From Paraplanobispora takensis (lineage in GTDB: Bacteria; Actinomycetota; Actinomycetes; Streptosporangiales; Streptosporangiaceae), in contig NZ_BOOK01000031.1 in NCBI RefSeq assembly GCF_016863195.1, positions 124,001 through 188,000 of the forward strand: a stretch of DNA of 64,000 bases, in the 5' to 3' direction. The translations under genes were made by a program, and so were the position numbers. Below are positions 1-6,936 of the stretch, one piece after another. Position 1 is the stretch's first letter. Each line of letters opens with the position of its first letter. Under the pieces are notes generated by a model. The model saw only the letters and a program-made list of their open reading frames with translations. It was not told the origin of the DNA and ran no database searches.

Positions 1-661
1 ATGTCGGCCGGGCGTTCGATATCGGAGACCTGCCTCACGTCTCGGTTGATCAAATCGGAGATGTAGGACTCGAAGAAGCGTGTTCTTCTGCGATGCGAGG
101 AGCGGTGGACGGCTTCCGGATAGCCGCCTCGCAGTGCGCGATCCAGATAGTCGCTCCTGCGCAGGCCGGGCTGGGGACGGTGAGGTCGGGGCCGTGACGG
201 AATACCGCATCGACGAATCCGTCGGCGCTTTGCTCGATCTCCCCCTGAGACAGGGGCCAGTGCTCGATCGTCTCGGATCTGCCGGGAAGGGCGTCCGGAA
301 GGTCGCGCAGGCCCAGGAGGCGGGCGGATCCCGTCAGCGGGAAGCGCCCTGGTCGTGGATCGGCATCCACCTCCCGTTTGATGGACAGGAGCAGGCCGGG
401 CACGCGCTGGATCTCATCGATGAGAAGAAGCCCGTTGTGACGCACGATTCCGTCCGGATCCTGCCGTGCTGCCGCGCGTACGGCCGCCTGATCCAGGTAG
501 AGCTCACCGGCTCCTGCAGTGCTGCGCACGATGGCCTGGGCCAGGGTGCTCTTGCCGACCTGCCGGGCACCACTGATCACCACCACCCGGGTGTCCGTGG
601 GTGCTTCCGTCGCCATGGCTTCCGCGCGGCGCGGGAAGAGCGTCAGCTCATCAATGTCCAC
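1..661 (-). pseudogene. AAA-family ATPase with DUF4143-type tail, frameshifted and cut by the window edge
   Basis: The first part of the protein has a clear P-loop ATPase core: Walker A GARQVGKST at residues 31-39 and Walker B LLLIDE near 78-83, followed by a sensor-like LTGSARLL. After about residue 160 (around base 165-172) the open frame drifts into nonsense and ends at base 50. In the neighbouring frame the expected family sequence resumes with LRRSDYLDRALRGGYPEAV and RFFESYISDLINRDVRQ, and it stays open to base 1. A one-base loss in a C/G-rich run is the simplest explanation. Proteins of this family (AAA ATPase followed by DUF4143) are common, often patchily distributed, and of unclear function. 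The start at 661 is an ATG. The 3' end lies outside the window, so the gene could also be intact if the shift is a sequencing error. Confidence 0.75.
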
Positions 662-689
662 GAGCCGAGGTTGGTCGTCTCCAGCTCGC

Positions 690-775
690 GTTGTGGAAGA
701 TCTGCCCAGAGACTCATGGCAGTTTTGCCGAACGTTATGTGGCAGTTCTGCCGCTCATGTTGTGGTAGATCTGCC
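690..775. repeat. Four palindromic repeats spaced 21-23 bp upstream of the ATPase gene
   Basis: Four copies of a short element begin near 690, 714, 735 and 757. The third contains the perfect palindrome GGCAG-TT-CTGCC. The others are GGAAGATCTGCC, GGCAGTTTTGCC and GGTAGATCTGCC. Spacing of about two helical turns puts them on one face of the DNA, as expected for a cooperatively bound operator or an iteron-like site. They lie 30-115 bp upstream of the ATPase start. Confidence 0.7.
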
Positions 776-930
776 GGGCTGTGAGGAGTCGATCGGAGAT
801 GGCAGATATGAAGAACTCCCAGGTCATCGCGGGATCGGCGGCACCAGGGTTGCGTGTCCGGTCGGTCTGACCTCCGGTGAGGCCTGACGGACATTCCTTG
901 ATCCACAGTGGGTGGATCAGGGAGGGGAAC

Positions 931-1218
931 GTGAGGGTCTTCTGCGAGATCCTCGCGTCGCTCGTGGGATACGAGTTCGATGACCTCGACTGGCAGGCTG
1001 TCGAGGTCGGGCTGGTGGACACCGATGATGAGCGGGAAGAACGCTGGTACGGCTGTCCGCTGATCGGTGCGGTGGTCAGTCTCGACCTCAAGCCGGCCCG
1101 GGCCGTGGGCGGGACGGAAGTCTCGGTCAAGGTGTACGGCGCCGCCGACGATGCTCTCCGGGCACAGGTGGAACTGGCCTGCGATGTGGCGGCCTCGTAC
1201 GACATCAGCCGTGCTTGA
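931..1218 (+). CDS. Hypothetical protein, 95 aa
   Basis: I do not recognise this protein. It is acidic and soluble, begins VRVFCEILASLVGYEFDDLDW and has a middle segment ERWYGCPLIGAVVSLDL that looks like strands of a small alpha/beta fold. GTG at 931 is chosen because GGAGGGG lies 4-5 bases upstream. An upstream in-frame ATG at 877 has no comparable ribosome binding site. No signal peptide or membrane segment is visible. It stands alone between the ATPase gene and the Fic remnant. Confidence 0.5.
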   Translation: MRVFCEILASLVGYEFDDLDWQAVEVGLVDTDDEREERWYGCPLIGAVVSLDLKPARAVGGTEVSVKVYGAADDALRAQVELACDVAASYDISRA

Positions 1219-1335
1219 TCGCTCGGTGGCCTGCACGCAGAGTGATCCCGGCGAGGATTCTCTCCGCATAGTCAGGGCGGCGGTGCTCCGCACCGCGCGT
1301 CAGCTCGTGCTCGCCAGCCGTCCGGGCATGCGGCC

Positions 1336-1843
1336 TTGGGGACGGTCCGGGTTGTCGGGGAGGCGGGCTGGTGCGGCGAACAACTCGGGCTGCCTTTGTT
1401 CGGTCGGCAGCACGAGATCGCCAAGTTCCCGGGAGGCATGAAGCCGCCGCCGTGGCCGGAAGTTGATCCTCGGATGCGGGATTGGGTGAAGATGGCCGAC
1501 GATCTTCGTGCGGAGTCGGACGAAGCGCTTCCCGAACGCTTGGCCCGTGTACATAAAGGATTCGAGCAGATACATCTGTTTCTCGATGGCAATGGGCGGA
1601 CGGGCCGGTTGGTGCTTAACTTGATCCTTTGTCGAACGGGGTATCTCTCAGCGATCATCTATAAGCGCGATCGCGACAAGTGCCTCCAGGCGATGCGTCG
1701 AGCCGGCAGCGAGGAATTCGGCTCGTTGGGTGAGCTCGTCGCACGTAGCGTGACGACGAATCTGTACCGTTTCGTCATGCCGGCGGTGGTGGGTCCAGTC
1801 AAGCTCGTCCCTCTCCCCGCTCTTGCGACGCACGACGTGACCG
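1336..1843 (+). pseudogene. Truncated Fic-family protein gene
   Basis: The Fic signature is present as HLFLDGNGRTGR (bases 1573-1608); the usual proline after the histidine is leucine here. Flanking family sequence is also clear: FPGGMKPPPWPEV before it and YLSAIIYKRDRD and NLYRFVMPAVVGP after it. Fic proteins transfer AMP or similar groups to target proteins through this motif. The N-terminal part of the family is not recognisable upstream. Downstream, similarity stops near 1843 (LATHDVT), and the frame then runs on to 2058 through an unrelated remnant on the opposite strand. I read it as a gene broken at both ends, although the catalytic loop is still encoded. Confidence 0.7.
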
Positions 1844-1852
1844 AAACGCGCT

Positions 1853-2052
1853 CCTGGCCGCCCGCCGCCTCACGGGCCGTCTCGAGCACCTCGGCGGGCG
1901 AAGCGTCGATGAAGTGGAACGTCGATGAAGTGGAACGTCGTGCCGCCCTCCATCTCGATCGACGGACGCGGGTGATGGGTGAGGACGAAGACCGGTGTGC
2001 GGAACGGCGGGTTGGGTCCCATGGGCCCTTCCGGTCCGGATCCTCGTGCCTT
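1853..2052 (-). pseudogene. Remnant of a dihydrofolate-reductase-family gene (RibD C-terminal type)
   Basis: On the minus strand, NPPFRTPVFVLTHHPRPSIEM and EGGTTFHFIDASPAEVLETA, followed by REAAGGQ, match the middle of actinobacterial dihydrofolate-reductase-family proteins. The two halves lie in different frames because bases 1905-1920 are duplicated exactly at 1921-1936. Neither the start nor the end of the gene is present. The 3' truncation point (about 1853) abuts the 3' truncation point of the Fic gene, so one deletion could have removed both tails. Confidence 0.65.
1905..1936. repeat. Perfect 16-bp tandem duplication
   Basis: GTCGATGAAGTGGAAC occurs twice head to tail (1905-1920 and 1921-1936). 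A 16-base insertion shifts the frame of the dihydrofolate-reductase-like remnant that it interrupts. Confidence 0.9.
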
Positions 2053-2053
2053 G

Positions 2054-2083
2054 TTTGATGGACGGGGCTTTGATGGACGGGTC
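2054..2083. repeat. Imperfect 15-bp tandem duplication
   Basis: TTTGATGGACGGGGC (2054-2068) is followed directly by TTTGATGGACGGGTC (2069-2083), with one mismatch. It lies at the junction between the remnant gene and the 3' end of the SnoaL-like gene. Confidence 0.85.
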
Positions 2084-2467
2084 TTACCAGCGCTCCACAA
2101 GGTGCTCGCGGCCGGACGGTGGGTCGTACGGCTCGGGCCAGTAGTCGACGATCCGGCTGATCAGCCCCTGGTCGGAGATCTCGAACCACACGCACGCGTC
2201 CTGATGTCCGGTGCCGACGCGCGCGTCGATCCACGCCGCGGCATGGCGGCCATCGGCGACGACGCGCCGTACCCGCAGGTGCCAGTCACCGGGATACTCC
2301 ATGTTGAACCGGAGGAAGGCAGGCTTCCCGCGGATCCGTTCCCGGGTCTGTGGCATCTCGTACACCACATCCTCGGCGAGCAGGGCACCGAAGCGCTCCC
2401 AGTCACGCCGCTCGGCGCTGTCGACGTAGGCGTGTACGGCCTGCCGGCTTCGGGAGGTCTCGTCCAT
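2084..2467 (-). CDS. SnoaL-like / NTF2-fold protein, 127 aa
   Basis: The sequence has the usual order of a SnoaL-like domain: an N-terminal helix (SRQAVHAYVDSAERRDWERF), LLAEDVVYEMPQTRERIRGKPAF and late beta strands with WFEISDQGLISRIVDYW. Such small cone-shaped proteins act as cyclases, isomerases or ligand-binding proteins, and the substrate here cannot be told. MDETSRSRQ at 2467 is chosen because the family starts just before the first helix; the open frame extends further upstream without homology. The gene ends next to the tandem repeat at 2054-2083. Confidence 0.75.
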   Translation of the reverse strand: MDETSRSRQAVHAYVDSAERRDWERFGALLAEDVVYEMPQTRERIRGKPAFLRFNMEYPGDWHLRVRRVVADGRHAAAWIDARVGTGHQDACVWFEISDQGLISRIVDYWPEPYDPPSGREHLVERW

Positions 2468-2634
2468 GGACGGGACGTTACATCCGAGCACCGGCACCTG
2501 CTTCCACCGTGGCGTGGCGCGCACGGCAGGCGTTCCGCTCGCGTCCGGCGCGGGTGACGCGCTCCGCTGCGGGATCGGGGACAGCCGTGATCATCTCTGA
2601 CGGGGCCGTCTTCGGGGGGCTCCCGGCCACTCGT

Positions 2635-2648
2635 CACAATGTCGGCCA
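2635..2648 (+). promoter_or_regulatory. Leaderless-type promoter of the VOC gene
   Basis: CACAAT at 2635-2640 makes a good -10 element and lies seven bases before ATG 2648, so transcription would begin at or next to the start codon. The segment GTCACAATnnCGGCCATG recurs almost unchanged before the gene at 24245. Confidence 0.5.
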
Positions 2649-3031
2649 TGGCTTCTCTTGTGCATCACGTGAGCATCGACTGTGCGGACACCTACCGGCT
2701 CGGGACCTTCTGGGCCGAGGTGCTGGGTACCAGGATCAGCGACGAGGATCGGCCCGGCGACCCCGAGGCCCTGGTCGAGGCGGAGGGCATCTCGATCCTG
2801 TTCATCGCCGTCCCCGAGGGCAAGACGGTCAAGAACCGGATCCACTTCGACATCCAGCCCACGGACCGCACGCGCGACGAGGAGGTCGAGCGTCTGCTGT
2901 CCCTCGGCGCCACTCTCGTCGGCGACCGCCGCCGCCCCGACGGCTCCGGCTGGGTCACCCTCGCCGACATCGAGGGAAACGAGTTCTGCGTCGAGCGCAA
3001 CGCCGCCGAGCGGGCCGCCACCACCGCCTGA
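2648..3031 (+). CDS. VOC-family (glyoxalase/bleomycin-resistance fold) protein, 127 aa
   Basis: The protein opens MASLVHHVSIDCADTYRLGTFW and closes WVTLADIEGNEFCVE, the two ends of a betaalphabetabetabeta metal-binding module. The metal-ligand-like His is in the first strand (VHHVSID) and the Glu is in GNEFCVE. Length and pattern match the actinobacterial single-domain VOC group, which includes dioxygenases, glyoxalases and antibiotic-binding proteins; no specific activity can be assigned. ATG 2648 is preferred over ATG 2639 because a -10 element lies seven bases upstream, giving a leaderless message. Confidence 0.8.
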   Translation: MASLVHHVSIDCADTYRLGTFWAEVLGTRISDEDRPGDPEALVEAEGISILFIAVPEGKTVKNRIHFDIQPTDRTRDEEVERLLSLGATLVGDRRRPDGSGWVTLADIEGNEFCVERNAAERAATTA

Positions 3032-3060
3032 CCGGTAAGCGATCTGACCGGTAAGCGATC
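3029..3060. repeat. Perfect 16-bp tandem duplication after the VOC gene
   Basis: TGACCGGTAAGCGATC occurs at 3029-3044 and again at 3045-3060. The first copy contains the VOC stop codon. It is the third 15-16 bp duplication within 1.2 kb. Confidence 0.9.
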
Positions 3061-3132
3061 TCGGTGACGGCTTCCGCTGCGGGGCCAAGGTGACGCCCTG
3101 CCCCCCGGGCGACAGCTGATCGTGCTCCTGTC

Positions 3133-3534
3133 TCAGTCGCTGAACCAGGACCGTGCGGCCGGGCGGGCGAGCCAGAAGACCACCGCGATTCCCAGAGCCA
3201 ATCCCGGAAACGAGCCGAGGTGGGAGCCGAGCAGGAAGAGGAGGCTGAACAGAATCACGAAGCCTTCGGCCGTGAACACGGTGATGCGCACCCATCGCTT
3301 GCGAGAGTCGTATCTCGTGGTCAATACGGTGAGTAGTCCGAGAGGGACCAGGACCAAAAGGCTCGACGGCGGCAGCAGCGAATACCACAAGGGCGGGAGG
3401 CTCCCCACCCCGAAGATGACGGGGCCGATCAGCAGGACGAGCCCCAGGAGACCTGTCGCCGCCTGAACCCTGATGAGGAGACGGGCTGTTCTCACTTCCT
3501 GCGGCATCTGATCGGCCGCGTACGCCTTCGTCAT
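3133..3534 (-). CDS. Small integral membrane protein, 133 aa
   Basis: About four hydrophobic helices are visible: LIRVQAATGLLGLVLLIG, LLPPSSLLVLVPLGLLTVL, VFTAEGFVILFSLLFLLG and FPGLALGIAVVFWLA. The protein has short polar ends and no recognisable domain. I start at MTKAYAADQM (3534), where AGGGA lies seven to eight bases upstream. An upstream ATG at 3606 would add a proline/glycine-rich stretch and cannot be excluded. No function can be assigned. Confidence 0.6.
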   Translation of the reverse strand: MTKAYAADQMPQEVRTARLLIRVQAATGLLGLVLLIGPVIFGVGSLPPLWYSLLPPSSLLVLVPLGLLTVLTTRYDSRKRWVRITVFTAEGFVILFSLLFLLGSHLGSFPGLALGIAVVFWLARPAARSWFSD

Positions 3535-3687
3535 CGATGTCCCTGAGGTAGATGGACCGCCTGCCGGTGCCGGTTGAGCATAGAGGACCGAGCGGTCATC
3601 GATCATCTGGGAGAGGCCGGGGCGAAGGACTCCGCTGCCGGGTCCGGAAGGCCGTCGGGTGGCTCGCCGGCTTCCGGGCGTGAGCGT

Positions 3688-3984
3688 TCAGTTGAGGAAG
3701 TGGACTTCGAGATCGCCGTCGAGCAGGTCGGCGGTCTGTGCGATGAAGCCGGTGATGTGCGGGGACTCCAGGTTGGCGGCGTGGTCCTCGGGGGCGCGCC
3801 ACACCTCGTAGAACCAGAAGCGGGCGGGCTCGCCCACCTCGGTGTGGAGGTCGTAGGTCAGGCAGCCCGGGGCCCGGCGGGTCGGTGCGACGAGTGCCGT
3901 CAGCGCGTCGCGCAGGGCGGCCTCGTGACCGCTCTTCGCACGCATCCGCGCGATGACCGTCAAGGGGGGCTTCGTCGATGTCAT
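3688..3984 (-). CDS. Antibiotic-biosynthesis-monooxygenase (ABM) domain protein, 98 aa
   Basis: The full length is one ABM ferredoxin-like fold: LTVIARMRAKSGHEAALRDAL, then GCLTYDLHTEVGEPARFWFYEVW, then HITGFIAQTADLL. The family includes YgiN-like quinol monooxygenases and small heme or polyketide oxygenases that work as dimers. The gene is divergent from the MocR regulator, with 112 bp between the starts. The shared spacer holds an inverted repeat, so the regulator may control this gene. Confidence 0.8.
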   Translation of the reverse strand: MTSTKPPLTVIARMRAKSGHEAALRDALTALVAPTRRAPGCLTYDLHTEVGEPARFWFYEVWRAPEDHAANLESPHITGFIAQTADLLDGDLEVHFLN

Positions 3985-4071
3985 GGGGAGCTCCTCAGCG
4001 ATATGCGATGGGGGACGCGGGACACGGGATGTGGGCCCCGGAACAGGGCCGGTTCAGAGGCTAGGGCGAAC

Positions 4072-4115
4072 TGGTCCGGTGATACAGTCCACTCGCATGC
4101 CGCCAAACCGGACCA
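4072..4115. promoter_or_regulatory. Inverted repeat and leaderless promoter of the MocR gene
   Basis: TGGTCCGGT (4072-4080) and ACCGGACCA (4107-4115) form perfect 9-bp arms with 26 bp between them. TACAGT (4083-4088) is a likely -10 element eight bases before ATG 4097, so the message would be leaderless. The arms flank the -10, and the right arm lies inside the first codons, a layout suited to self-repression. Confidence 0.55.
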
Positions 4116-5536
4116 ATCACATCACCGGCCTCCTCCTTGAGGTGCCCGACGACGGGCGGGCGCTGCACGAGCGTCTGACGGCCGCGATCAGAGGGGCCAT
4201 CCTGGCGGGCCGTCTGGGGCCCGGGGACGCGCTGCCTCCGAGCCGGGCGCTCGCCGAGGAGTTGAGCTGCTCGCGCTGGGTCGTCAACGAGGCGTACGGG
4301 CAGCTCGTCGCCGAAGGACATCTCACGGCGCGGCAGGGGTCGGGCACACGGGTGGCGCCGGGTGTGCCGGTGCGGCCGGCCGTCCCGCCGGCCGTGCCCT
4401 CCGTGCGGGCGCCCTCCCCGGTCGTGGCCGATCTGCGGCCGGGGGCACCCGACGTGGCGCGCTTTCCCGCGGCGGCCTGGAGCCGGGCGACGCATCACGT
4501 TCTCATGACCGGCGGGGACGCGGACGTGTTCCCGCCGGCCCAGGGCGTACGGCGGCTGCGCGAGGTCGTGTCCGGTTATCTGGGCCGGACCCGGGGGGTG
4601 GCGGTCTCGCCCGAGGAGGTGGTCATCACCTGCGGCACCACACACGCGGTGGGACTGCTGGCGGGTGTTCTGGCCCGGCGCTCCGGGTCGCGGCTGGCGG
4701 TGGAGGATCCCGGCTGGGGCCGGCTCGGTGACGCGGCCGCCCACGCGGGGCTGACGATCGAGCCGGTGGCCGTCGACGGCGAGGGCATCGACGTCGGGCG
4801 GCTGCGGCGAACGGAGGCGGAGGCGGTGCTCTGCTCGCCCGCCCACCAGTTCCCCACCGGCGCCGCGCTGTCGGCCGGACGGCGGCGGGCCCTGCTGGCA
4901 TGGGCGGCGGAGCGCTCGGCCGTCGTGCTGGAGGACGACTACGACGCCGAGTTCCGGTACGACCGCAAGCCGATCGGAGCGCTGGCGGCCCTCGACCGGG
5001 ACAACGTCGCCTACCTCGGCTCCGTGAGCAAGACCCTGCACCCGGGCCTGCGGATGGGGTGGATGATCCCTCCCGCGCGTCTGAGAGACCCGGTGATCGA
5101 GGCTCTCGAAAGGTCGGGTGCGGGTCCCGGCGTGTTCGACCAGCTGGCGCTCGCCCGGCTCATCGGCGCCGGCGACTACGACAGGCACCTGCGCCGCGCC
5201 CGCGCGCTGTACCGCGAGCGCCGGGAGGCGGTGCTCGCGGCCCTGCGCGGTCACTCCGTCATCCGCGACGCCGGTCCCGTCGAGGGGATCGCCGCGGGGC
5301 TGCATCTGGTGCTCCCGCTGCCTGCCGGGCACGACGACCGCGAGGTCGCCGACCGCCTGGAGCGCCGGGGCGTGCTCGCGATGCCCCTGTCGCGCTACAC
5401 CCGCCGCCCCCTCCGGCCCGCCCTGGTCATCGGGTACGGCCGGCTCTCGTCGGCCCGGGCGGCCTTCGCCGCGGTGGAGATCGCGGCGGTACTCGAAGAC
5501 CGTGCCGGGTCCCGCTCCGTGCCCGTCGGACTATGA
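4097..5536 (+). CDS. MocR-family (GntR HTH plus aminotransferase) transcriptional regulator, 479 aa
   Basis: Residues 10-80 form a GntR winged helix (LHERLTAAIRGAILAGRLGPGD, LPPSRALAEELSCSRWVV). A class I/II aminotransferase fold follows from about residue 110 to the end. The PLP lysine is K312 in SVSKTLHPGLRMGW, and the aspartate-rich LEDDYDAEFRYD segment precedes it. MocR/PdxR-type proteins use PLP as a sensing ligand rather than for catalysis; some activate vitamin B6 or GABA genes. The target is probably the divergent ABM gene and itself. ATG 4097 fits the promoter and the family length. The coding ends overlap the HxlR gene by six bases. Confidence 0.9.
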   Translation: MPPNRTNHITGLLLEVPDDGRALHERLTAAIRGAILAGRLGPGDALPPSRALAEELSCSRWVVNEAYGQLVAEGHLTARQGSGTRVAPGVPVRPAVPPAVPSVRAPSPVVADLRPGAPDVARFPAAAWSRATHHVLMTGGDADVFPPAQGVRRLREVVSGYLGRTRGVAVSPEEVVITCGTTHAVGLLAGVLARRSGSRLAVEDPGWGRLGDAAAHAGLTIEPVAVDGEGIDVGRLRRTEAEAVLCSPAHQFPTGAALSAGRRRALLAWAAERSAVVLEDDYDAEFRYDRKPIGALAALDRDNVAYLGSVSKTLHPGLRMGWMIPPARLRDPVIEALERSGAGPGVFDQLALARLIGAGDYDRHLRRARALYRERREAVLAALRGHSVIRDAGPVEGIAAGLHLVLPLPAGHDDREVADRLERRGVLAMPLSRYTRRPLRPALVIGYGRLSSARAAFAAVEIAAVLEDRAGSRSVPVGL

Positions 5537-5902
5537 CGTCGCGGCGACGTCGAAGGAGACCTTCTCGGCCCCGATCCGCCGGATGCGTCCGGTGCCCCAC
5601 TCTCCCAGGGGGGCCAGGGCGGCGTTGAGGGAGAGGCCGTGCTCGGTCAGGGAGTACTCCACCTTCGGCGGGACCTCGCGGTAGACCTCGCGGTGTACGA
5701 GGCCGTCCTCCTCCATCTCCCGCAGGTGCTGGATCAGCATCTTCTCGCTGACGCCGGGCAGGCCGCGGCGGAGTTCGGCGAACCGGCGGGTTCCGTGGTC
5801 GTGCAGTTCCCACAGGATCAGGGACTTCCACTTTCCGGAGACGACGTCCATCGCCGCGTCGATGCCGCAGAAGTAGGGGCCGCGGCGTGCCGATTTCGTC
5901 AT
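5531..5902 (-). CDS. HxlR-family transcriptional regulator, 123 aa
   Basis: This is a single HxlR winged helix: a cysteine near the N-terminus (PYFCGIDAAMDVVSGKWK), LILWELHDHGTRRFAELRRGL, GVSEKMLIQHLREMEEDGLV and KVEYSLTEHG. HxlR proteins are dimeric regulators, often sensing electrophiles, aldehydes or redox state through that cysteine. GGAGGGG lies just before the ATG. It is divergent from an imine-reductase-like gene, and the spacer holds two palindromes, so the pair is a likely regulator/target unit. Confidence 0.9.
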   Translation of the reverse strand: MTKSARRGPYFCGIDAAMDVVSGKWKSLILWELHDHGTRRFAELRRGLPGVSEKMLIQHLREMEEDGLVHREVYREVPPKVEYSLTEHGLSLNAALAPLGEWGTGRIRRIGAEKVSFDVAATS

Positions 5903-5916
5903 TCACCCCTCCGAGA

Positions 5917-5953
5917 GGTACTTACCAAAAGGTAAGTACCTGACTAATTAGTC
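5917..5953. promoter_or_regulatory. Two palindromic operators between the HxlR and reductase genes
   Basis: GGTACTTACC (5917-5926) and GGTAAGTACC (5931-5940) are perfect 10-bp arms around AAAA. One base later GACTAATTAGTC (5942-5953) is a second perfect palindrome. Both sit in the 122-bp spacer, on an AT-rich background unusual for this window. A candidate promoter for the reductase (TTACCA, 17 bp, TAATTA) is covered by them. Confidence 0.7.
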
Positions 5954-6024
5954 TGTACTGGTCAAATCTACAGGCAGCGGAAAGGATCAACACGAGCGAA
6001 GGAAACACGAGGGGAGTCCCGAAG

Positions 6025-6900
6025 ATGACGACCGATGGCAGCATCCGGGTGAGCGTTCTGGGACTGGGGGCGATGGGGAGCGTTCTCGCGGGCGCTCTGG
6101 TGAAGGCCGGATACGCGACCACGGTGTGGAACCGTTCGCCGGGCAGGGCGGACGAGCTTGTCGCGCAGGGGGCGCGGGCCGCCGCCACGGCCGGTGAGGC
6201 GGTCCGGTCCGGTCAGCTGGTGATCGCGTGTCTGCTGGACCACGAATCGGTCCGCGAGGTGCTCGATCCGCTCTCCGGCGAGCTGGCCGGGCGAACCCTG
6301 ATCAACCTGACCACGACGACACCGGCCCAGTCGCGGGAATCGGCCGCCTGGGCTGCCCGGGCCGGGGTCGCATATCTGGACGGCGGCATCATGGCCGTAC
6401 CCGAGATGATCGGCCGGTCGGGGGCGTCGATCCTCTACAGCGGATCGGCCGAGGTCTTCGAGCGGTACGAACCGCTGCTCGATCTGTGGGCGACCAGCAC
6501 CTATTTCGGGGACGACGCCGGGCTGGCGTCGCTGTACGACCTGGCCCTGCTCGCGGGCATGTACGTCATGTTCGCCGGGTTCATGCACGGCGCCGCCATG
6601 GTGGCGCCGGCCGGTGTGACGGCCGGCGAGTTCGCCGCCATGGCCGCGCCCTGGCTGACGGCCATGACCGGCGGCTTCCACGGCTTCGCCGCGGTCATCG
6701 ACGGCGGGGACTACGCCGCCGAAGGACAGCAGAGCCTCCGCTTCTCCGACCTCGGCGACATCCTGGCCGCCAGTTCCGAGCAGGGCATCGGCACCGAGGT
6801 GGTCGCCGTGGTCCAGCGGCTCATCCGGCGCCAGATCGACGCGGGCCACGGAGATGAGGGGTTCGCCCGGATCATCGAGAGCATCAGGCAACCGGCCTGA
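6025..6900 (+). CDS. NAD(P)-dependent imine-reductase-like oxidoreductase, 291 aa
   Basis: Residues 8-30 are a Rossmann glycine motif (VSVLGLGAMGSVLAGAL). The beta-hydroxyacid-dehydrogenase-type N-domain continues with LINLTTTTPAQSRE and the imine-reductase-like GGIMAVPEMIG. The C-terminal helical domain contains YDLALLAGMYVMFAGFMHGAAM. Members of this group reduce cyclic or secondary imines with NADPH. GAGGGGAG precedes the ATG. The divergent HxlR regulator and the operators suggest induction by a small electrophile or amine, which is inference. Confidence 0.85.
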   Translation: MTTDGSIRVSVLGLGAMGSVLAGALVKAGYATTVWNRSPGRADELVAQGARAAATAGEAVRSGQLVIACLLDHESVREVLDPLSGELAGRTLINLTTTTPAQSRESAAWAARAGVAYLDGGIMAVPEMIGRSGASILYSGSAEVFERYEPLLDLWATSTYFGDDAGLASLYDLALLAGMYVMFAGFMHGAAMVAPAGVTAGEFAAMAAPWLTAMTGGFHGFAAVIDGGDYAAEGQQSLRFSDLGDILAASSEQGIGTEVVAVVQRLIRRQIDAGHGDEGFARIIESIRQPA

Positions 6901-6936
6901 GAGGCCGTACCCTCCCGCCCAGGCTCCCGTAGGGGG

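Noticed and set aside
1-3100. A mobile element as the cause of the decayed left end
   Set aside because: No transposase, integrase, terminal inverted repeats or target duplication flanking the region was seen. The short tandem duplications are internal.
4061-5332. Long minus-strand frame opposite the MocR gene
   Set aside because: Low-complexity shadow sequence. The MocR protein on the plus strand is complete.
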